52,301 bases of DNA from Bipolaris cookei (GCA_002286855.1 NRSV01000116.1:1-52301); one strand, 5' to 3'; shown: positions 21,074 through 32,298, numbered from the stretch's first letter. The notes: generated from the letters alone by a model not told the origin. Translations and numbers: made by a program.

Positions 21074-22822
21074 TTAAGCATTAGCAATCCTCCCCACCCC
21101 CACCACTGTCCAAAATGCCTCCTCCCTCTTCTCCCTCTCCCCCTTACTCCCCCTCGAATCCCCTAACCCCCTCTCCTCAGCATTAACATCCGCCTCAAAT
21201 TCCAACCTTACAAATATCGGTATTTCAAGCAAATCATCATCAGGCTCGAGCTCCTCCTCCTCACCATTGACTTCATCCAGGAACCCCGGTATAACTTCTA
21301 TCGCGACACTCGTCCAATTGCGGCCTTTGTCCCAAATCTTGCCTGCTTCGATCTGGCCGGTTTCAGCGTTAATGGTGGAGCGGCGCGGCATGGGGGCGGG
21401 GGAGGAGGACAGGGCGTCGTCCCAGACGTCGGTGTTGGCGCCGACTTCAAATTCGGGGCAGAGGATTGTTACGCGCGAGGAGACTCTGCCGGGGGTGGTG
21501 CTGGAGGTGGCGAGGGTGACGCGGATAGGGTCGAAGAGGGGGTTGCTTAGGTGGAGGAGGAAGTGTGCGGGGATGCCTGGGCGGAGGGCATTGTAGTTGA
21601 AGGGGGGTTGTTGCTGTGGCTGAGCTGGTTGTGGAGCTGGTGCTGGGACGGAGCCGGGGAATGCGGGGACGGGTGGGTTGGAAGGGGGTGGGAGGGCCCG
21701 AACGCTGAGGCGAGGAATGTGGTTTAGAGCTAGTAACTTGATTTTGTATCGTGTGGATGTGATTTTTGATTCGGGTTTTGCGAGGATGTGGCGGCAGGAG
21801 CGACATCGCTTAGAGCGTTTTGTGCATAGTAGTGTTGGAATGGGTCGTAGCTCGTCGTCAAACTGTACGTGGGGGTCGAGCTGGGCGAGTTTCTGGGTAG
21901 GCGATAATGTAGCACTCCAGCCGCCCCGCTTGATATGCTCGATTGCTGCGTTTTCAGCGGCGGGATCGTGTGTTACCAGACCTTCCAACTCGGATGCTGC
22001 GTCTCTCATGGGCGTGGGCTTATTCCGCTTCGACTTCTTCGTCGATGTCGAGTACAAGTTCATAATGCGAGAATATGCCGTGGGCGAAGAAAAGTTCATC
22101 TCCAGCGGATTCGACGGCGTCTGGGCGTCCAATTCTGCCTTATAGAACGCAGCGAGATTGGTAAATAGGTCATCGCGCGAGGGCGGCTCGTATCCCCCCG
22201 CATACACGATGGCCGAGCCACGAGAAGAAGCCTGCGGATTCCTTGAATCTCTACGCTGAGCCTCCAACTCCTTGCGTCTCTCACGCTCCTTATCCCGCTC
22301 TTTGCTTGACGGTATCGGCTTCCCCCCGTTCGCTATGCGTGAGATTTGCGAATATACGCCCGTATGCTTCTCAAACTCGATGCCCGTCTCCACCGTGCTC
22401 CAGTGGCAGTACGGGCACGCGAGGATGTGGCGGTCCGTTGTGCTGTGGTCGACGTCCGGGTTCTCGAGCAGATTGACAATCATGGGGGATATGCAGACGG
22501 GGCAGTTGAAGCAGTTGCGCGTGCATCTGTTGCCGTCGCTTTTGACGACCGAGCTGGGTACTTCGAAGAGGCAATTGGGACAGTACCAGTTTAGCGTTTC
22601 TTCGATTACGCATCGTGGGCAGCGGATTTGTAGGCAGTCTTCACAGTAGAGGAGGTGCTCGAGCGGGTAGAGAGCGTAGTTGGAGCGTGGGTTTCGTGGG
22701 TCGAGCGTCTCTTCTTCATCGTCGGTTGCGGCGAGGACGTGCGAGGTGAGTTTTGTGCCTGCTACGCTGTTGCTGTCGAAGCAGTCGCAGGCGTAGTATG
22801 TGTATGGGAATGCTTGTGCCAT
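21074..22822 (-). CDS. ro-2: Dynactin p62 subunit (DCTN4; Neurospora ro-2 type)
   Basis: Single exon, 582 aa from the ATG at 22822. A TTG-started extension of seven codons is ignored. The N-terminus (MAQAFPYTYYACDCFDSN) leads into an atypical RING/LIM-like cysteine array between about residues 70 and 165: CEDCLQIRCPRC, WYCPNCLFEVP, CTRNCFNCPVC and CPYCHW. This is the hallmark of p62. The centre has a charged coiled segment (SKERDKERERRKELEAQRR), and a second zinc-type pair (CTKRSKRCRSC) is near residue 345. The C-terminal half carries beta-rich blocks and an acidic loop (NGEEEELEPDDD). In filamentous fungi p62 belongs to the dynactin pointed-end complex that helps dynein move nuclei and vesicles. 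Confidence 0.9.
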   Translation of the reverse strand: MAQAFPYTYYACDCFDSNSVAGTKLTSHVLAATDDEEETLDPRNPRSNYALYPLEHLLYCEDCLQIRCPRCVIEETLNWYCPNCLFEVPSSVVKSDGNRCTRNCFNCPVCISPMIVNLLENPDVDHSTTDRHILACPYCHWSTVETGIEFEKHTGVYSQISRIANGGKPIPSSKERDKERERRKELEAQRRDSRNPQASSRGSAIVYAGGYEPPSRDDLFTNLAAFYKAELDAQTPSNPLEMNFSSPTAYSRIMNLYSTSTKKSKRNKPTPMRDAASELEGLVTHDPAAENAAIEHIKRGGWSATLSPTQKLAQLDPHVQFDDELRPIPTLLCTKRSKRCRSCRHILAKPESKITSTRYKIKLLALNHIPRLSVRALPPPSNPPVPAFPGSVPAPAPQPAQPQQQPPFNYNALRPGIPAHFLLHLSNPLFDPIRVTLATSSTTPGRVSSRVTILCPEFEVGANTDVWDDALSSSPAPMPRRSTINAETGQIEAGKIWDKGRNWTSVAIEVIPGFLDEVNGEEEELEPDDDLLEIPIFVRLEFEADVNAEERGLGDSRGSKGEREKREEAFWTVVGVGRIANA

Positions 22823-23098
22823 GGTGATTTGCACGCGTTGCAATGGAAGGGTCTCTGTTTGTTATTCCTCCTCCTACTCGCCGGTCTGGTTGTCGCGTGG
22901 GGGAGCGTGGAGGTTAACTTTTGAACAGCGGAGGTACAGCTCGGTGGAGCCAAATGCCGATTGGCGGACTGGTAGTAGGTACCTAGGTATAGCTAGCAGC
23001 TGTGTTGACGTAGTACTTTCTACATCTTTTTCTATCTACGCCTCTCTCTTCGAGCGCGTTGCCTCTCAGCCCAGTCAATTGCACTGTTCGTCGCAAAT
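22823..23098. promoter_or_regulatory. Divergent promoter of dynactin p62 and NDUFAF5
   Basis: A compact 276-bp gap separates the two start codons, so both core promoters must fit here. The NDUFAF5 side is pyrimidine-rich (TCTATCTACGCCTCTCTCTTC), a common fungal start-site context. A GTAGGTACCTAGGTA palindrome-like stretch lies near 22,976-22,990. Confidence 0.5.
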
Positions 23099-24211
23099 AT
23101 GGCTGTTTTCTCTGCACGCGCCTTGATTTTGCCATGCAGGCGACAATTTCTTTCCCGCCAATTCACACGACGTTACGCTGTTCAAGCGCCCGGAGCGCCC
23201 ATACTCGAGATATTTAGTGGCCAGCAAAAGTGGATGCAAAAGGAGAGAGCTGCAAAGGACGTCGAGACAAGTCGTAGTGTAGATTATCTGAGAGATGAGG
23301 TTGCTTCACGGTTGTGCGAACGAGTCCTGGTAGAGCCGCCTCTTGTCTATAGAATAAGCAACTGCTAAGACAAATAGGACATAAACCGACATTTCCCAAA
23401 AGTTCTTGATCTCGGGGCAAATGCATGTAATCTTTCTCGAGCGTTGACATTACCGTCCGAAGACGCACCAGAAAAGGGTCCGCGGTCCAAGCGCATCGGT
23501 ACCATCACAGCCGCTGACTCGTCCCGATCGTTGCTCTACCGAGATGTAGAATTGCCCTTCAACAAGGAAATCGACATTGTACGAGAGGTCCTTCCCACTT
23601 CGGAGCTGCTGCCTTATGAGGCTGACACTTTTGATGCGGTCCTGAGCAATCTTAGTCTACATTGGATCAACGACTTACCCTCAGTTCTGGCGCAGATTAA
23701 CAATGTACTGAAGCCTGACTGTCCTTTCATTGGTGTCATGATGGGTGGCGACAGTTTATATGAGCTCCGAACATCGCTTCAATTAGCAGAGCTTGACCGG
23801 AGAGGTGGCGTCTCAACACACACTTCGCCACTGGCAGATGTAAAAGATGTTGGTGGCCTGTTGCAAAAAGCTGGCTTTAACCTCCTTACAGTAGATGTCG
23901 ACGATATTGTTGTCGACTTCCCTGATACGTTTTCGTTGATGAAGGATCTGCAGGCTATGGGCGAGTCGAATGCTGTACTGGCGAGAGAAAAGGGCGCCAT
24001 ACATCGAGATGTGCTACTTGCTGCCCAGGGAATATACAAGGAACTTCATGGAAACGAAGATGAGACACTACCTGCTACTTTCAGGCTCATCTACATGATT
24101 GGCTGGAAGCCTAGTCCAAATCAACAAAAGCCGCTCGAGAGGGGGACGGGTATGTTTAGTATCAAGGATTACTTGGAGAAGAATGGAGGATCTGGGGAGG
24201 GCGAAAAATAA
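23099..24211 (+). CDS. NDUFAF5: Complex I assembly factor 5, SAM-dependent methyltransferase-fold protein (NDUFAF5)
   Basis: Two exons, 23099-23329 and 23378-24211, with a 48-nt intron (GTAGAG donor, AAATAG acceptor), giving 354 aa. Splicing joins LCERVL to DINRHFPKVLDLGANACN, creating the nucleotide-binding loop of the methyltransferase fold. The N-terminus (MAVFSARALILPCRRQFLSR... RRYAVQAP) is a mitochondrial presequence. IFSGQQKWMQKERAAKDVE and SRSVDYLRDEVASRLCERV match the conserved NDUFAF5 N-terminal region. SNLSLHWINDLPSVLAQINN is the post-motif region. The human homologue hydroxylates an arginine of NDUFS7 during complex I assembly in the matrix, and the same role is inferred here. The GTAGAG donor is less common but frame and conservation support it. 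Confidence 0.88.
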
Positions 24212-24890
24212 AAAGCTCTGGAATGCGGTCATTGTATCATTAACATCTAATACCCTGTACACCTATACCTAAGAGTAACTGCTTTCATCTATTTGTCCTG
24301 GGAAACAGATGCCTCACTGATTCAGGAGTCAGAAGCAGCACGGAGGCGACGGCGTTAGTCACAATTGCAGAATAGTAAGCTTACTAACGGTCAATAAGAT
24401 ATTGCCAACCACCAGAGGTACAGACAAGCTCAAGATAGGGTTGATTAGCTGATCGAAGAGTGGGAATTTAGGATGGAGTTGTGAAGAAACGAGGACGAAA
24501 ACAATGTGATATTCAGTTGAAAGAGACAGAAGTCATGGGTAGGATACATACACTTTCATAAACAAGGGGTAGTTTTCAATTACTTGGACCATCACTGGAA
24601 TAACCGAACTGAAAACTTACTTCCACTTGGCTTGAACCTAGCATGCGAGTAACGCAAAAATGCTGCTAGATTGTATACTCCGTTCACGCCTGCTTCGTTG
24701 GCTCTTTGCTTATTGATATTACCCCTCCGCACTTATCGGACTCCCCTTTACGATACCTGATATACACGGAGATATTAACCGCGCTAGTGGATCTTCCGTT
24801 TGCTTCACCTTGAGTATACAGTTGTACCTGCTTATACTCACAGCGCCAGCATCATCACTTACTCATCTTTACCGGTAGGTAACCAACGCA
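24212..24890. other. Intergenic stretch between NDUFAF5 and the unknown gene at 24,891
   Basis: 3' flank of NDUFAF5 and presumptive promoter of the next gene. It is relatively AT-rich, with no open frame above 60 codons in it and no recognisable repeat. Confidence 0.45.
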
Positions 24891-26350
24891 ATGCACTATT
24901 GCAGCATAGACATGACGCTCCATTCTCAGTTGGATATCGAAAAGCTTCCTGAGTATCACCCTGATCCCAGAGATGACCAAAGGATCACAAGATTCATGCC
25001 AAAACCTTTCGACAGCAAGACGTCAACATGTAGTATGTTCGTGCCTGCTCTACCAGGCACCGCGTTCTGGATAAGCTATGCCGTTTTGCCGCCAGTTCCC
25101 GATGAGCACTACTTTGTCTTCAAGTTATATATCGACGGCGCGCACATTGTGAGTTGGTCGACTGGAAAAGCAGATGGTTGGCGAGGGAAAACTATGTTTG
25201 GCTTATTTGAGAGCTCCGAGGATCCAGAGGGAGTTAAGAAGATTGAGAAATGTGTGCTGTGTTTCGCATTGCCGAGGGAAAATGATAAACACCGGGTCGA
25301 AGTAGTGGATATGTTTGATGAGACAGCTTGCGTGGAGATACGAGTGCATCGTGCACATGCCAGAAAGCGGATTCAGAGGCAGGTAGAGATGTATAAGGAT
25401 ACGGAACATGCAAAGGAGGGTAGAGGGATCAAGTAAGCACGATTTGAATACGGAGAAAGCACAGTGCTAAAAGTAGCAGCCTCGTCAACGCTGGACGGGC
25501 CGGGCCAGAACAACCTAAACGCTTCTACAAATTTGCGCTTATCGATCCGGTGGACCGACCTTTCGCAACGTTCCGATACTATTACCGCACTCGAGACCAA
25601 CTGCGAGACTTGGGGGTGCTTCACTCAGAATACAACGGGGTTGGAGAAGAAAACGACCTTTTGGTGATTGAGCCACACGACGCAAGTATGTGCAACATTA
25701 GTGCAGACCAGGAGACCTACAGTTCAGTCAACAGTGGACTGCAGAATAATTTTGGAATTGACAAAGGAGAGACCAATACGACAAAAAATCGGAATACAAT
25801 CAGTAACAGAGACACGTCAGCGGCAACTGCCCGTCCCACTCGACGCATATTGGTGAAGACGCCAATGCTATCTCGCAGAGAAACATTCAAGTGGCAAACG
25901 CGTACATACATCCCGCACGGTACTTCCAGCCCCAGGGTAGAAGAACTAGATGAGCAGTCCAACGAGCAAGCATTACAGAGGGACAGCTTCATGCCCAAAC
26001 CGCCACCATCTTATCGTCTGTTCATTCCACCTTCTATCAAGTTCGAGCCTCCAAAACCGACTATCCGACCGCTCCCCAGTCTTCCACAAAGAAATGTTTC
26101 TCCGGTACATCCCATTTACCGTCCCAATCCAGTGTATGCCATGGACGACCGGACTATGCGTACTCCCAGTCCCGTAAAACTACCCGGAGAAGAGATACCC
26201 ACATCATCATCAAAGAAACGCACGGGGCGAGGTCGCATGGCATCTTCGTTGATGAGCGCCATTGCGTCTGTATGGAAGCATCGAAGTCTGCAAACACCAC
26301 GTGCGGCAGCATCGACTAATAATATGGAGGCCTCACCTGGTTTACAATAG
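24891..26350 (+). CDS. Fungal protein of unknown function, two exons
   Basis: Two exons, 24891-25432 and 25477 (or 25480)-26350, giving about 471 aa. The donor is GTAAGC, and the acceptor is a NAGNAG pair (TAGCAG), so two isoforms differing by one serine are possible. Both joins stay in frame (...GRGIN-(S)-LVNAGRAGPEQPKRFYKF). The N-terminal ~180 residues look globular, with strands (SMFVPALPGTAFWISYAVLP; YFVFKLYIDGAHIVSW) and a basic helix (HRAHARKRIQRQVEMYK). Exon 2 adds FALIDPVDRPFATFRYYYR, then a long disordered Pro/Ser/Arg-rich tail with a basic patch (SSKKRTGRGRM). There is no signal peptide or membrane span. I do not recognise the family. The beta-rich first part is reminiscent of uncharacterised fungal-only domains. 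A later ATG (codon 8, MTLHSQLD) is an alternative start. Confidence 0.65.
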
Positions 26351-26727
26351 TATGTGCCTTGTTGAGACAAGAGGTACACCGGAATCTACATACATTTGGT
26401 ACAACTGTTCATCGTCACATCTGGAGACTTTTCTTTGGCCAAAGAGCTGGATGCTGCGACGATAGAGACGGTGAGAGGTTAGGGCGCGTCATGAAACATG
26501 GGACGATTGCCGACCCACCCATGATGCAAGGCACCTAGCGCTCATTGGCCGCTCCACAACCCCGCAGAATGCAGCTACCCCGAGCTTCCATCCACCAGCT
26601 GACAGCTCCCATCTCCAACACAACTTCGATCCCTCTGTATATTGTGTAACATCAATCTATGTCTCTGAAGTTTTAGTACCGAGTTTTCCCTTTTATCTGT
26701 GTAATCGTCTGCGCGTGGGTCGCTCCA
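26351..26727. promoter_or_regulatory. Upstream region of the glutaminase A-like gene
   Basis: The 377-bp gap contains the 3' end of the preceding transcript and the promoter of the secreted-enzyme gene. A C/T-rich run lies at 26,570-26,640. No repeat or other gene is visible. Confidence 0.45.
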
Positions 26728-29334
26728 ATGCGTTCCCTCCGTATACTCGCTACGGCGCTTCTAGCAAGCGTTATCGATGCTTCGACTCTCCAGCCTCCGG
26801 TCCTTCCGTTGATCGTAAGAAATCCATATCTGAGCACATGGCTGCAGAATGCGCGTGAAGAGCCATGGAGCAAGTGGCCCATGTTTTGGACTGGTGCCGA
26901 GGTACGATTTGCCTACTTTCTCTACGGCGATATTGTTCCCAGCCACATCAGGCGTTGTGCTTACAAGCTCTGTATAGGTTGGATTCGGCGTGCTTGCATC
27001 GCTTCCCGATGAGAACCGAGTCTTTCCACTGTTGGGCAGGCCCCATGATTCTTTAGATAAAAATGACAAGAGGTATGCATGACATCTACACCCGTGACTT
27101 ATTCAATGCTGACTTGTTGGTTTTGCAGCTACACGATAGCGTATCCGGTGTACAAAGGTGCCAAGTACGACGCGTCCACTACGAACCTCACATACTCGCT
27201 TCAAGTATCCAAGAAATCACAAAAAACAGAGAACGTCGAGATCACCTTGTCCTTCCTCTCTCCCATAACACCCACATCAACCTTGCGACAGACTCTTCCG
27301 GCAGCGTATCTCTCCATACATGTAGAAGGAACTGTTGATGTAAACATATATGTTGATGTGAATGGCCAATGGGTCAGCGGCAAGAGGGAGAGTCTCATAG
27401 AATGGGGCCTGTTCCAGCACGTAGCGCCTGGTCTGAAAGACAAGCTGAAGACGTGGCAAGTGAAGCGACAGGTCGAGCAACTCTTCACCGAAACAAATGA
27501 TCAGCCCGAGTGGGGTCAGCTACATTTCACAGGCCCAGCAGATGTACGTCACCAGTCTGGCACTTCTGCATTACTCCGCCAGAGGTTCGCCCGCACCGGG
27601 ACACTCCAGAACGAAGTGGATGGAAACTTCCGTGGCATCATGGATGAGGAGCCAGTTTTCGCCTTTATGAAATCCTTCGAGCTGGGAAATTCGAGCGCTG
27701 CTTCGAAAGCTACCAGCGGTAGCGTGTTGTTCACCCTTACCCATGTACAAGACCCAGTTACACAGTATGCATCTGCGCGGGGCCTCACCTTTATGCGACC
27801 CTTGTGGAAGTCATGGTTTCATGACGAAGACAAGCTTATTCAGTTCCACTACGGTGACTTTGCCACGGCCAGCAGTCTGGCCAGCAACTACTCCGAACAG
27901 TTGCGCATTGACGCCTATGAATCTGGCTCTACCAACTATGTCGACATCGTTGCCTTGTCTGCACGACAGGTGATGGGCGCGACCAGCTTTTCTGGCACCA
28001 AGGAAAACCCACTGCTATTCCTCAAGGAGATCTCTTCAAACGGTAACTGTCAAACTGTGGATGTCATCTTCCCAGCGTTCCCATTCTTCCTCTACACGCA
28101 ACCCCGGTGGCTAGCGTACCTTCTTGAACCGCTTCTTGAACATCAGCTCAGTGGGCAATATCCAAACAAATACTCGATGCATGACTTGGGCGCTCACTTC
28201 CCTAACCTTACTGGACACGCTGATGGAAGGGACGAGTACATGCCAGTTGAGGAATGTGGCGATATGCTCATCATGGGTCTTGCATTGGTCAACTCGTTGA
28301 CCTACAGCTCTCAAGCCGAAGCCCAGTCTATTTGGTCCGCTATTGGCCATGAAGGCGACATGAAGGAGTCTGATGAGAGTGTTTTTGGGCTTACAAGTGT
28401 CACCTCGTTTGATGGCATCGAGTATATCGACGAAGTCTGGGGCGGAAGGACGAAGGGAGTCGACAAGGCTAAGAAATGGCTTGAAGGGAGTTACGATCTT
28501 TGGAAACAGTGGACTGGTTATCTCGTTGAAGATACGCTGGAACCGCACAATCAGCGTAAGTACGCACAAATTGATTTGAGACACTGGCTAACTACGGAAC
28601 TAGTTTCCACTGATGATTTCGCGGGCTGGCTGCCGCTTCAGACTAACCTTGCACTGAAGGGAATCGTCGGCATCAAAGCCTTTAGTGAGATTGCAGATCT
28701 CATGGACCGACCCGGTGATGCGAAGCATTATCGCAACATTTCTGACACTTACATTAAGAAGTGGCAGGACTATGCCATTTCACGTGATGGCACACACGCT
28801 AAGCTTGCCTATAACTGGTATGGAAGTTGGACTACGCTCTACTCATTGTACGCAGACGCGGTCCTGTGTTTCCATCCCACCTTCACGAACTCGTCATCAA
28901 TAGTCGGCAAGTCAGATTACGCATCCGGTAACAAAAACGCGCAAAGGCCCTTGACACTTTCCAAAGGCAGCTCGGGACGCACTCCTATAACCGAAGACTT
29001 CATCCCAGATTCTGTCTATTCGTTGCAAAGCGAATGGTATGGTAATGTTATGCAAAAGTATGGACTGCCCCTCGACTCTCGCCATCTCTACACCAAATCA
29101 GACTGGGAATTTGAGGCGGCAGCTGTTGCAAGTAAGAAGGTACGCTCTGAGATACTAGATCGCGTGGCCTTATGGTTGAATGAGACGGTCACAGACCGGG
29201 CTTTTACCGATCTCTACGTGACAGAGGGTGACGGTGGCTTTCCTGGGCCATGGTTCTTTGCCCGACCGGTTGTTGGTGGCCATTTCGCATTCTTGACGCT
29301 AGAGAGGGCTTGTGGTGGGGGAGGAAAGAAGTAG
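26728..29334 (+). CDS. gtaA: Secreted glutaminase A-type protein (GtaA family)
   Basis: Four exons, 26728-26901, 26978-27072, 27129-28555 and 28604-29334, giving 808 aa. The start codes a signal peptide (MRSLRILATALLASVIDAS). Introns 1 and 2 join FWTGAE to VGFGVLASLPDENRVFPLLG and then to SYTIAYPVYKGAKYD. The last intron is only 48 nt (GTAAGT donor, GGCTAAC branch site, ACTAG acceptor) and is in frame without a stop, so retention would insert 16 residues. Removing it restores PHNQLSTDDFAGWLPLQTNL, the conserved family segment. Further conserved blocks are SEQLRIDAYESGSTNYVDIV, NYMP-like DEYMPVEECGDMLIMGLAL, KLAYNWYGSWTTLYSLYAD and PGPWFFARPVVGGHFA. Family members carry the DUF5127/DUF4965/DUF1793 series and hydrolyse glutamine outside the cell. 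Several NxS/T sites fit secretion. Confidence 0.9.
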
Positions 29335-29887
29335 GACCGTCATATGTAGATCATGGTTACAAGTATCGTTGTATTTACTGAAAGTTAGTGAGGGTAATTA
29401 TAGTCAGGTCCGCCCTCGTATTGAACAGTTTATATGCTCCTTATACTGTCTGTCTTGTGTTACTCGTTGCATTCATGTTGGTGCCAATCGTGATTAGCGT
29501 TAGTGAATTAGTGTCTAATGAGCATCAGCAGTCTCAATTCCCAAAATTTAGTCCATATTCTGACTAGTATGGCTCGTGGTCTGTCAACAGTCCTGCATGA
29601 ACGCGACGCTAGATAATACGATGCAGCAATCCCTAGTAAGAAGTATCGTACTTGAGATAGAGTTTATTTCGAATCTGGCACTCATGAAAGAAAATACTTG
29701 TTGTTTCTCAACACCCTTGGAGAATCCGCCCGTCTTTGTGATCTACGACTTGAACAAAGAATGTGGAAATCGAGCAGTTCGTTTTTAGTATTCGAACATC
29801 GTGTCCCGCTCACTGATGCCATTTGCGACTTTTGCATTTCAAATTAAGGATTTTTATTCCAATACGCACCAATATCTGTACGAAAAA
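29335..29887. other. AT-rich intergenic stretch after gtaA
   Basis: No supported gene. This is where base composition changes from the GC-rich housekeeping block to the AT-richer, gene-poor half of the window. Confidence 0.45.
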
Positions 29888-30352
29888 ATGGTTTTTTACG
29901 ATGAAGACGGCAAAGTTGTGATCGTAGACGAGGAATACCTAGAACAAGAGGCAAGGAAAGCATGCATGGGCCCAGAAGGAGAAAAATGGTACACAGATCC
30001 GATTGATATGTATAAGCAAAGGAACGCGCCAGAGTCTACTAATGATGTGCAAATCATCATTGACAAACTATACTCCAAAACCCTATATTGCGAAAAAAGG
30101 GTTGGCTAGGGCAGCGATTTCGAATGGATCAAAGGATTTGGGCAAAGAGAGGACAATACATTGTCGAGACCTTTTTGCCGCGATACTCTGATTCTCTGTT
30201 CAAGCTTTGCTAAGGACTATTTTACGTATAATCCTGGCAGCGACGAGTTGCATCTCCCACTCAGCTATCCAGAAGTAGATGAGATATATCAGCCTGATGA
30301 TCAAATGGCATATATACGCGCTGATGAGATTGAAGCATACATCATCCCGTGA
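29888..30352 (+). pseudogene. Cluster of short acidic ORFs, possible decayed or unresolved spliced gene
   Basis: A 73-codon frame from the ATG at 29888 (MVFYDEDGKVVIVDEEYLEQ... GEKWYTDPIDMYKQR) ends at 30109. A second frame with similar acidic, Tyr/Asp-rich composition runs from about 30161 to 30352 (LPLSYPEVDEIYQPDDQMAY), and a third overlapping frame links the two (TNYTPKPYIAKKGLARAAIS). The compositional likeness and close spacing suggest one ancestral coding region split by frameshifts, or a spliced gene whose introns I cannot place. No strong GT donor was found between them. Function is unknown. Confidence 0.3.
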
Positions 30353-30373
30353 CTTGACAAAGTGAAAGCATAC

Positions 30374-31297
30374 ATGAGCAATCAAAAGAGCAAGGACACC
30401 ACTAATGATAATCAACCAAAAAGGTCCAATCAGAATACAAACCAAAAGATGAAAAAACACCTAACAAGCCCCAACGGCCCACTCGCCATGCAAACCCCCT
30501 CGTCCCTCCTCGAAAAAACTCACCTCTACAACTCCATGCTCCAACTCGGCCTCCCGAAATTCATCCAATCCCCACTCATAGACGCCCTTATCCTCCAATT
30601 CTACAAAACCAAGCTCTCCGCCTACTACCTCGACACAATCGAAATGACCCTCTGCTGCTTCTACTCTCGCGGCATCGCAATCCTCGACCCAGTCCTCAAC
30701 CACTTCATCGGCACCTACTCCCTACGCTCCCTTCCTGACCGCCAAAACCCAGAACCTGCGGGGACCCACAAGTGCAAGCGCAAACAGCACGTCCCGATTC
30801 ACACCGGCAAGCTGAAAGAAGACGATGTAGCAAGAGTAGACGGCAGCTTGGAAAATAAATTCACACTAGAAAAGTTGCGTGCTGTCAAATTCTCACTGAC
30901 AAACCGGCGGTACCTGAAATACGCACGATATCAAGTGACTCGAGGCACGCTGGGCAAGGATACTTGCTTGATGCCGCCCAAGTTGCTGGTTCTGGGGCAT
31001 TTTATTAGACATTGGGGTGGGGTGAAGAAGGGTGGTGGGACGGCGGCAGCGCATACGGGATTGCTACTTAATGTGGGATGGGGAAAGAATTTTGCGGCGA
31101 GGGGGGATGGGGTGCTGGCTGATGAGGGGGATCGCGAGGTTGAGGGGGGGAATCGATTGGTTGGGTGTAAATATTTTTGGAAAAATAGACCGGGTCTGGG
31201 GGATGGGGAGGAAGAGAAAGAGGAGGGGGGTATGATTGAGGAGGGGGAAGAAGAAGAGAAGGAGTTTCTTGATTTGGGGATGCTTTCTGGTGAGTAG
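30374..31297 (+). CDS. Hypothetical protein, 307 aa, strongly skewed base composition
   Basis: A single open frame from the ATG at 30374. A later ATG (MKKHLTSPNGPL) could also serve. The N-terminal half looks like a folded helical protein (LLEKTHLYNSMLQLGLPKFI, then ILQFYKTKLSAYYLDTIEMT) with a Cys pair and no signal peptide. The middle is basic (HKCKRKQHVPIHTGKL; LTNRRYLKYARYQVTRG). The C-terminus is Gly- then Glu-rich (EEEKEEGGMIEEGEEEEKEF). Codon third positions are C-rich in the first half, and the second half is G-rich on the same strand. I do not recognise the family. The length and the plausible helical N-terminus make it more likely real than not. Confidence 0.45.
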   Translation: MSNQKSKDTTNDNQPKRSNQNTNQKMKKHLTSPNGPLAMQTPSSLLEKTHLYNSMLQLGLPKFIQSPLIDALILQFYKTKLSAYYLDTIEMTLCCFYSRGIAILDPVLNHFIGTYSLRSLPDRQNPEPAGTHKCKRKQHVPIHTGKLKEDDVARVDGSLENKFTLEKLRAVKFSLTNRRYLKYARYQVTRGTLGKDTCLMPPKLLVLGHFIRHWGGVKKGGGTAAAHTGLLLNVGWGKNFAARGDGVLADEGDREVEGGNRLVGCKYFWKNRPGLGDGEEEKEEGGMIEEGEEEEKEFLDLGMLSGE

Positions 31298-31995
31298 AAG
31301 GTATGGTGGTGCGAGAAGAGAGGTCGAAGAAGTTACTGTCTTTGAGCATATATGTACTTTTGAAGCTGTTATTAGGATCTATTTAGTAAAAGTTCATTTA
31401 TTTTCTGCAGAAATTTTGCTTAGTAGATATGTAATAAGTTTCTAAGCTGAAATCTCCGAATGTAAGGTTTTGTATCAGGTTTTAGTATTTTTATGAAGTT
31501 TGTTTCATGAAGGAGAGGGCTACGTAGCTGTTTCTGTTTATTTTCAATTTTACAGATCCAGTATGTGAGGTGAGAACGGTCTTTAGAAAAGGTAATACAA
31601 TTACAAAATCTTACAGAGTGGAGATTCTAAGAGTGAGGTCAGCCCCATGGTCAATCCCAGCTTCTCGCTTTCCATAATCGTCTCTCGCCATGAATTTAGC
31701 TGAGCGCTACGTCATACCTGAGGCATGCATCCCTTATTCATATCTGTAAATGGCCATGCCAGCCCAATATCATTCCAGAATCAACCCGCTCAACTCGTAT
31801 ACATTCAGGGGAGGCTGAACTCAACGCCGAGGAATGATAGCGCATCGACAGCATCATCCAAACGCCATTTTACACCAATCCTAACTAAGTCAAGAGCCTA
31901 GAAACTCTGCAATCCTCACAAGAAGCCTGGTACCTGATTTTGAGACATATCGCATTGTACATGCGATGACATTCTCATCAGAGTTCTCCATCACT
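31298..31995. other. AT-rich intergenic stretch
   Basis: No coding potential recognised. Frames are short and end in multiple stops. No inverted repeat or transposon motif seen. Confidence 0.45.
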
Positions 31996-32298
31996 TCAAC
32001 TAACCTCATCCTCAACATCCCGAGCTGGTTTTCCAACTTTTGCAACATGCTCGCGACCCATTTCGATAGTGTTACTCAATGTATCAGAACCCATAACAGT
32101 AGTGCTTTCTTGATGCTCAGAGTCTCCCTTGGTAGCAGCGGATTCAGGTACAAGCGTGTTTCCCAGGTCTTTGTCACTTCGCTCGGGTGTCGCTACTTTT
32201 GGGTGGGGATCGGAGCTTTGCTGTGGAGAAGAAGAACTGGTGGTAGGGAGGGAGATGGCGGCGTTGCTCGAATTTTCTGGGGGCTTTGGTGTGAACAT
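31996..32298 (-). CDS. Hypothetical small Ser/Thr/Pro-rich protein
   Basis: A 100-codon frame with an ATG at 32298 (MFTPKPPENSSNAAISLPTT) and a Ser/Thr/Glu-rich, disordered-looking sequence ending KPARDVEDEVS. A possible GTTAGT donor lies just before the stop, so it could be the first exon of a longer gene, but I find no clear second exon. No family recognised, no signal peptide. It may be fortuitous. Confidence 0.3.
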   Translation of the reverse strand: MFTPKPPENSSNAAISLPTTSSSSPQQSSDPHPKVATPERSDKDLGNTLVPESAATKGDSEHQESTTVMGSDTLSNTIEMGREHVAKVGKPARDVEDEVS

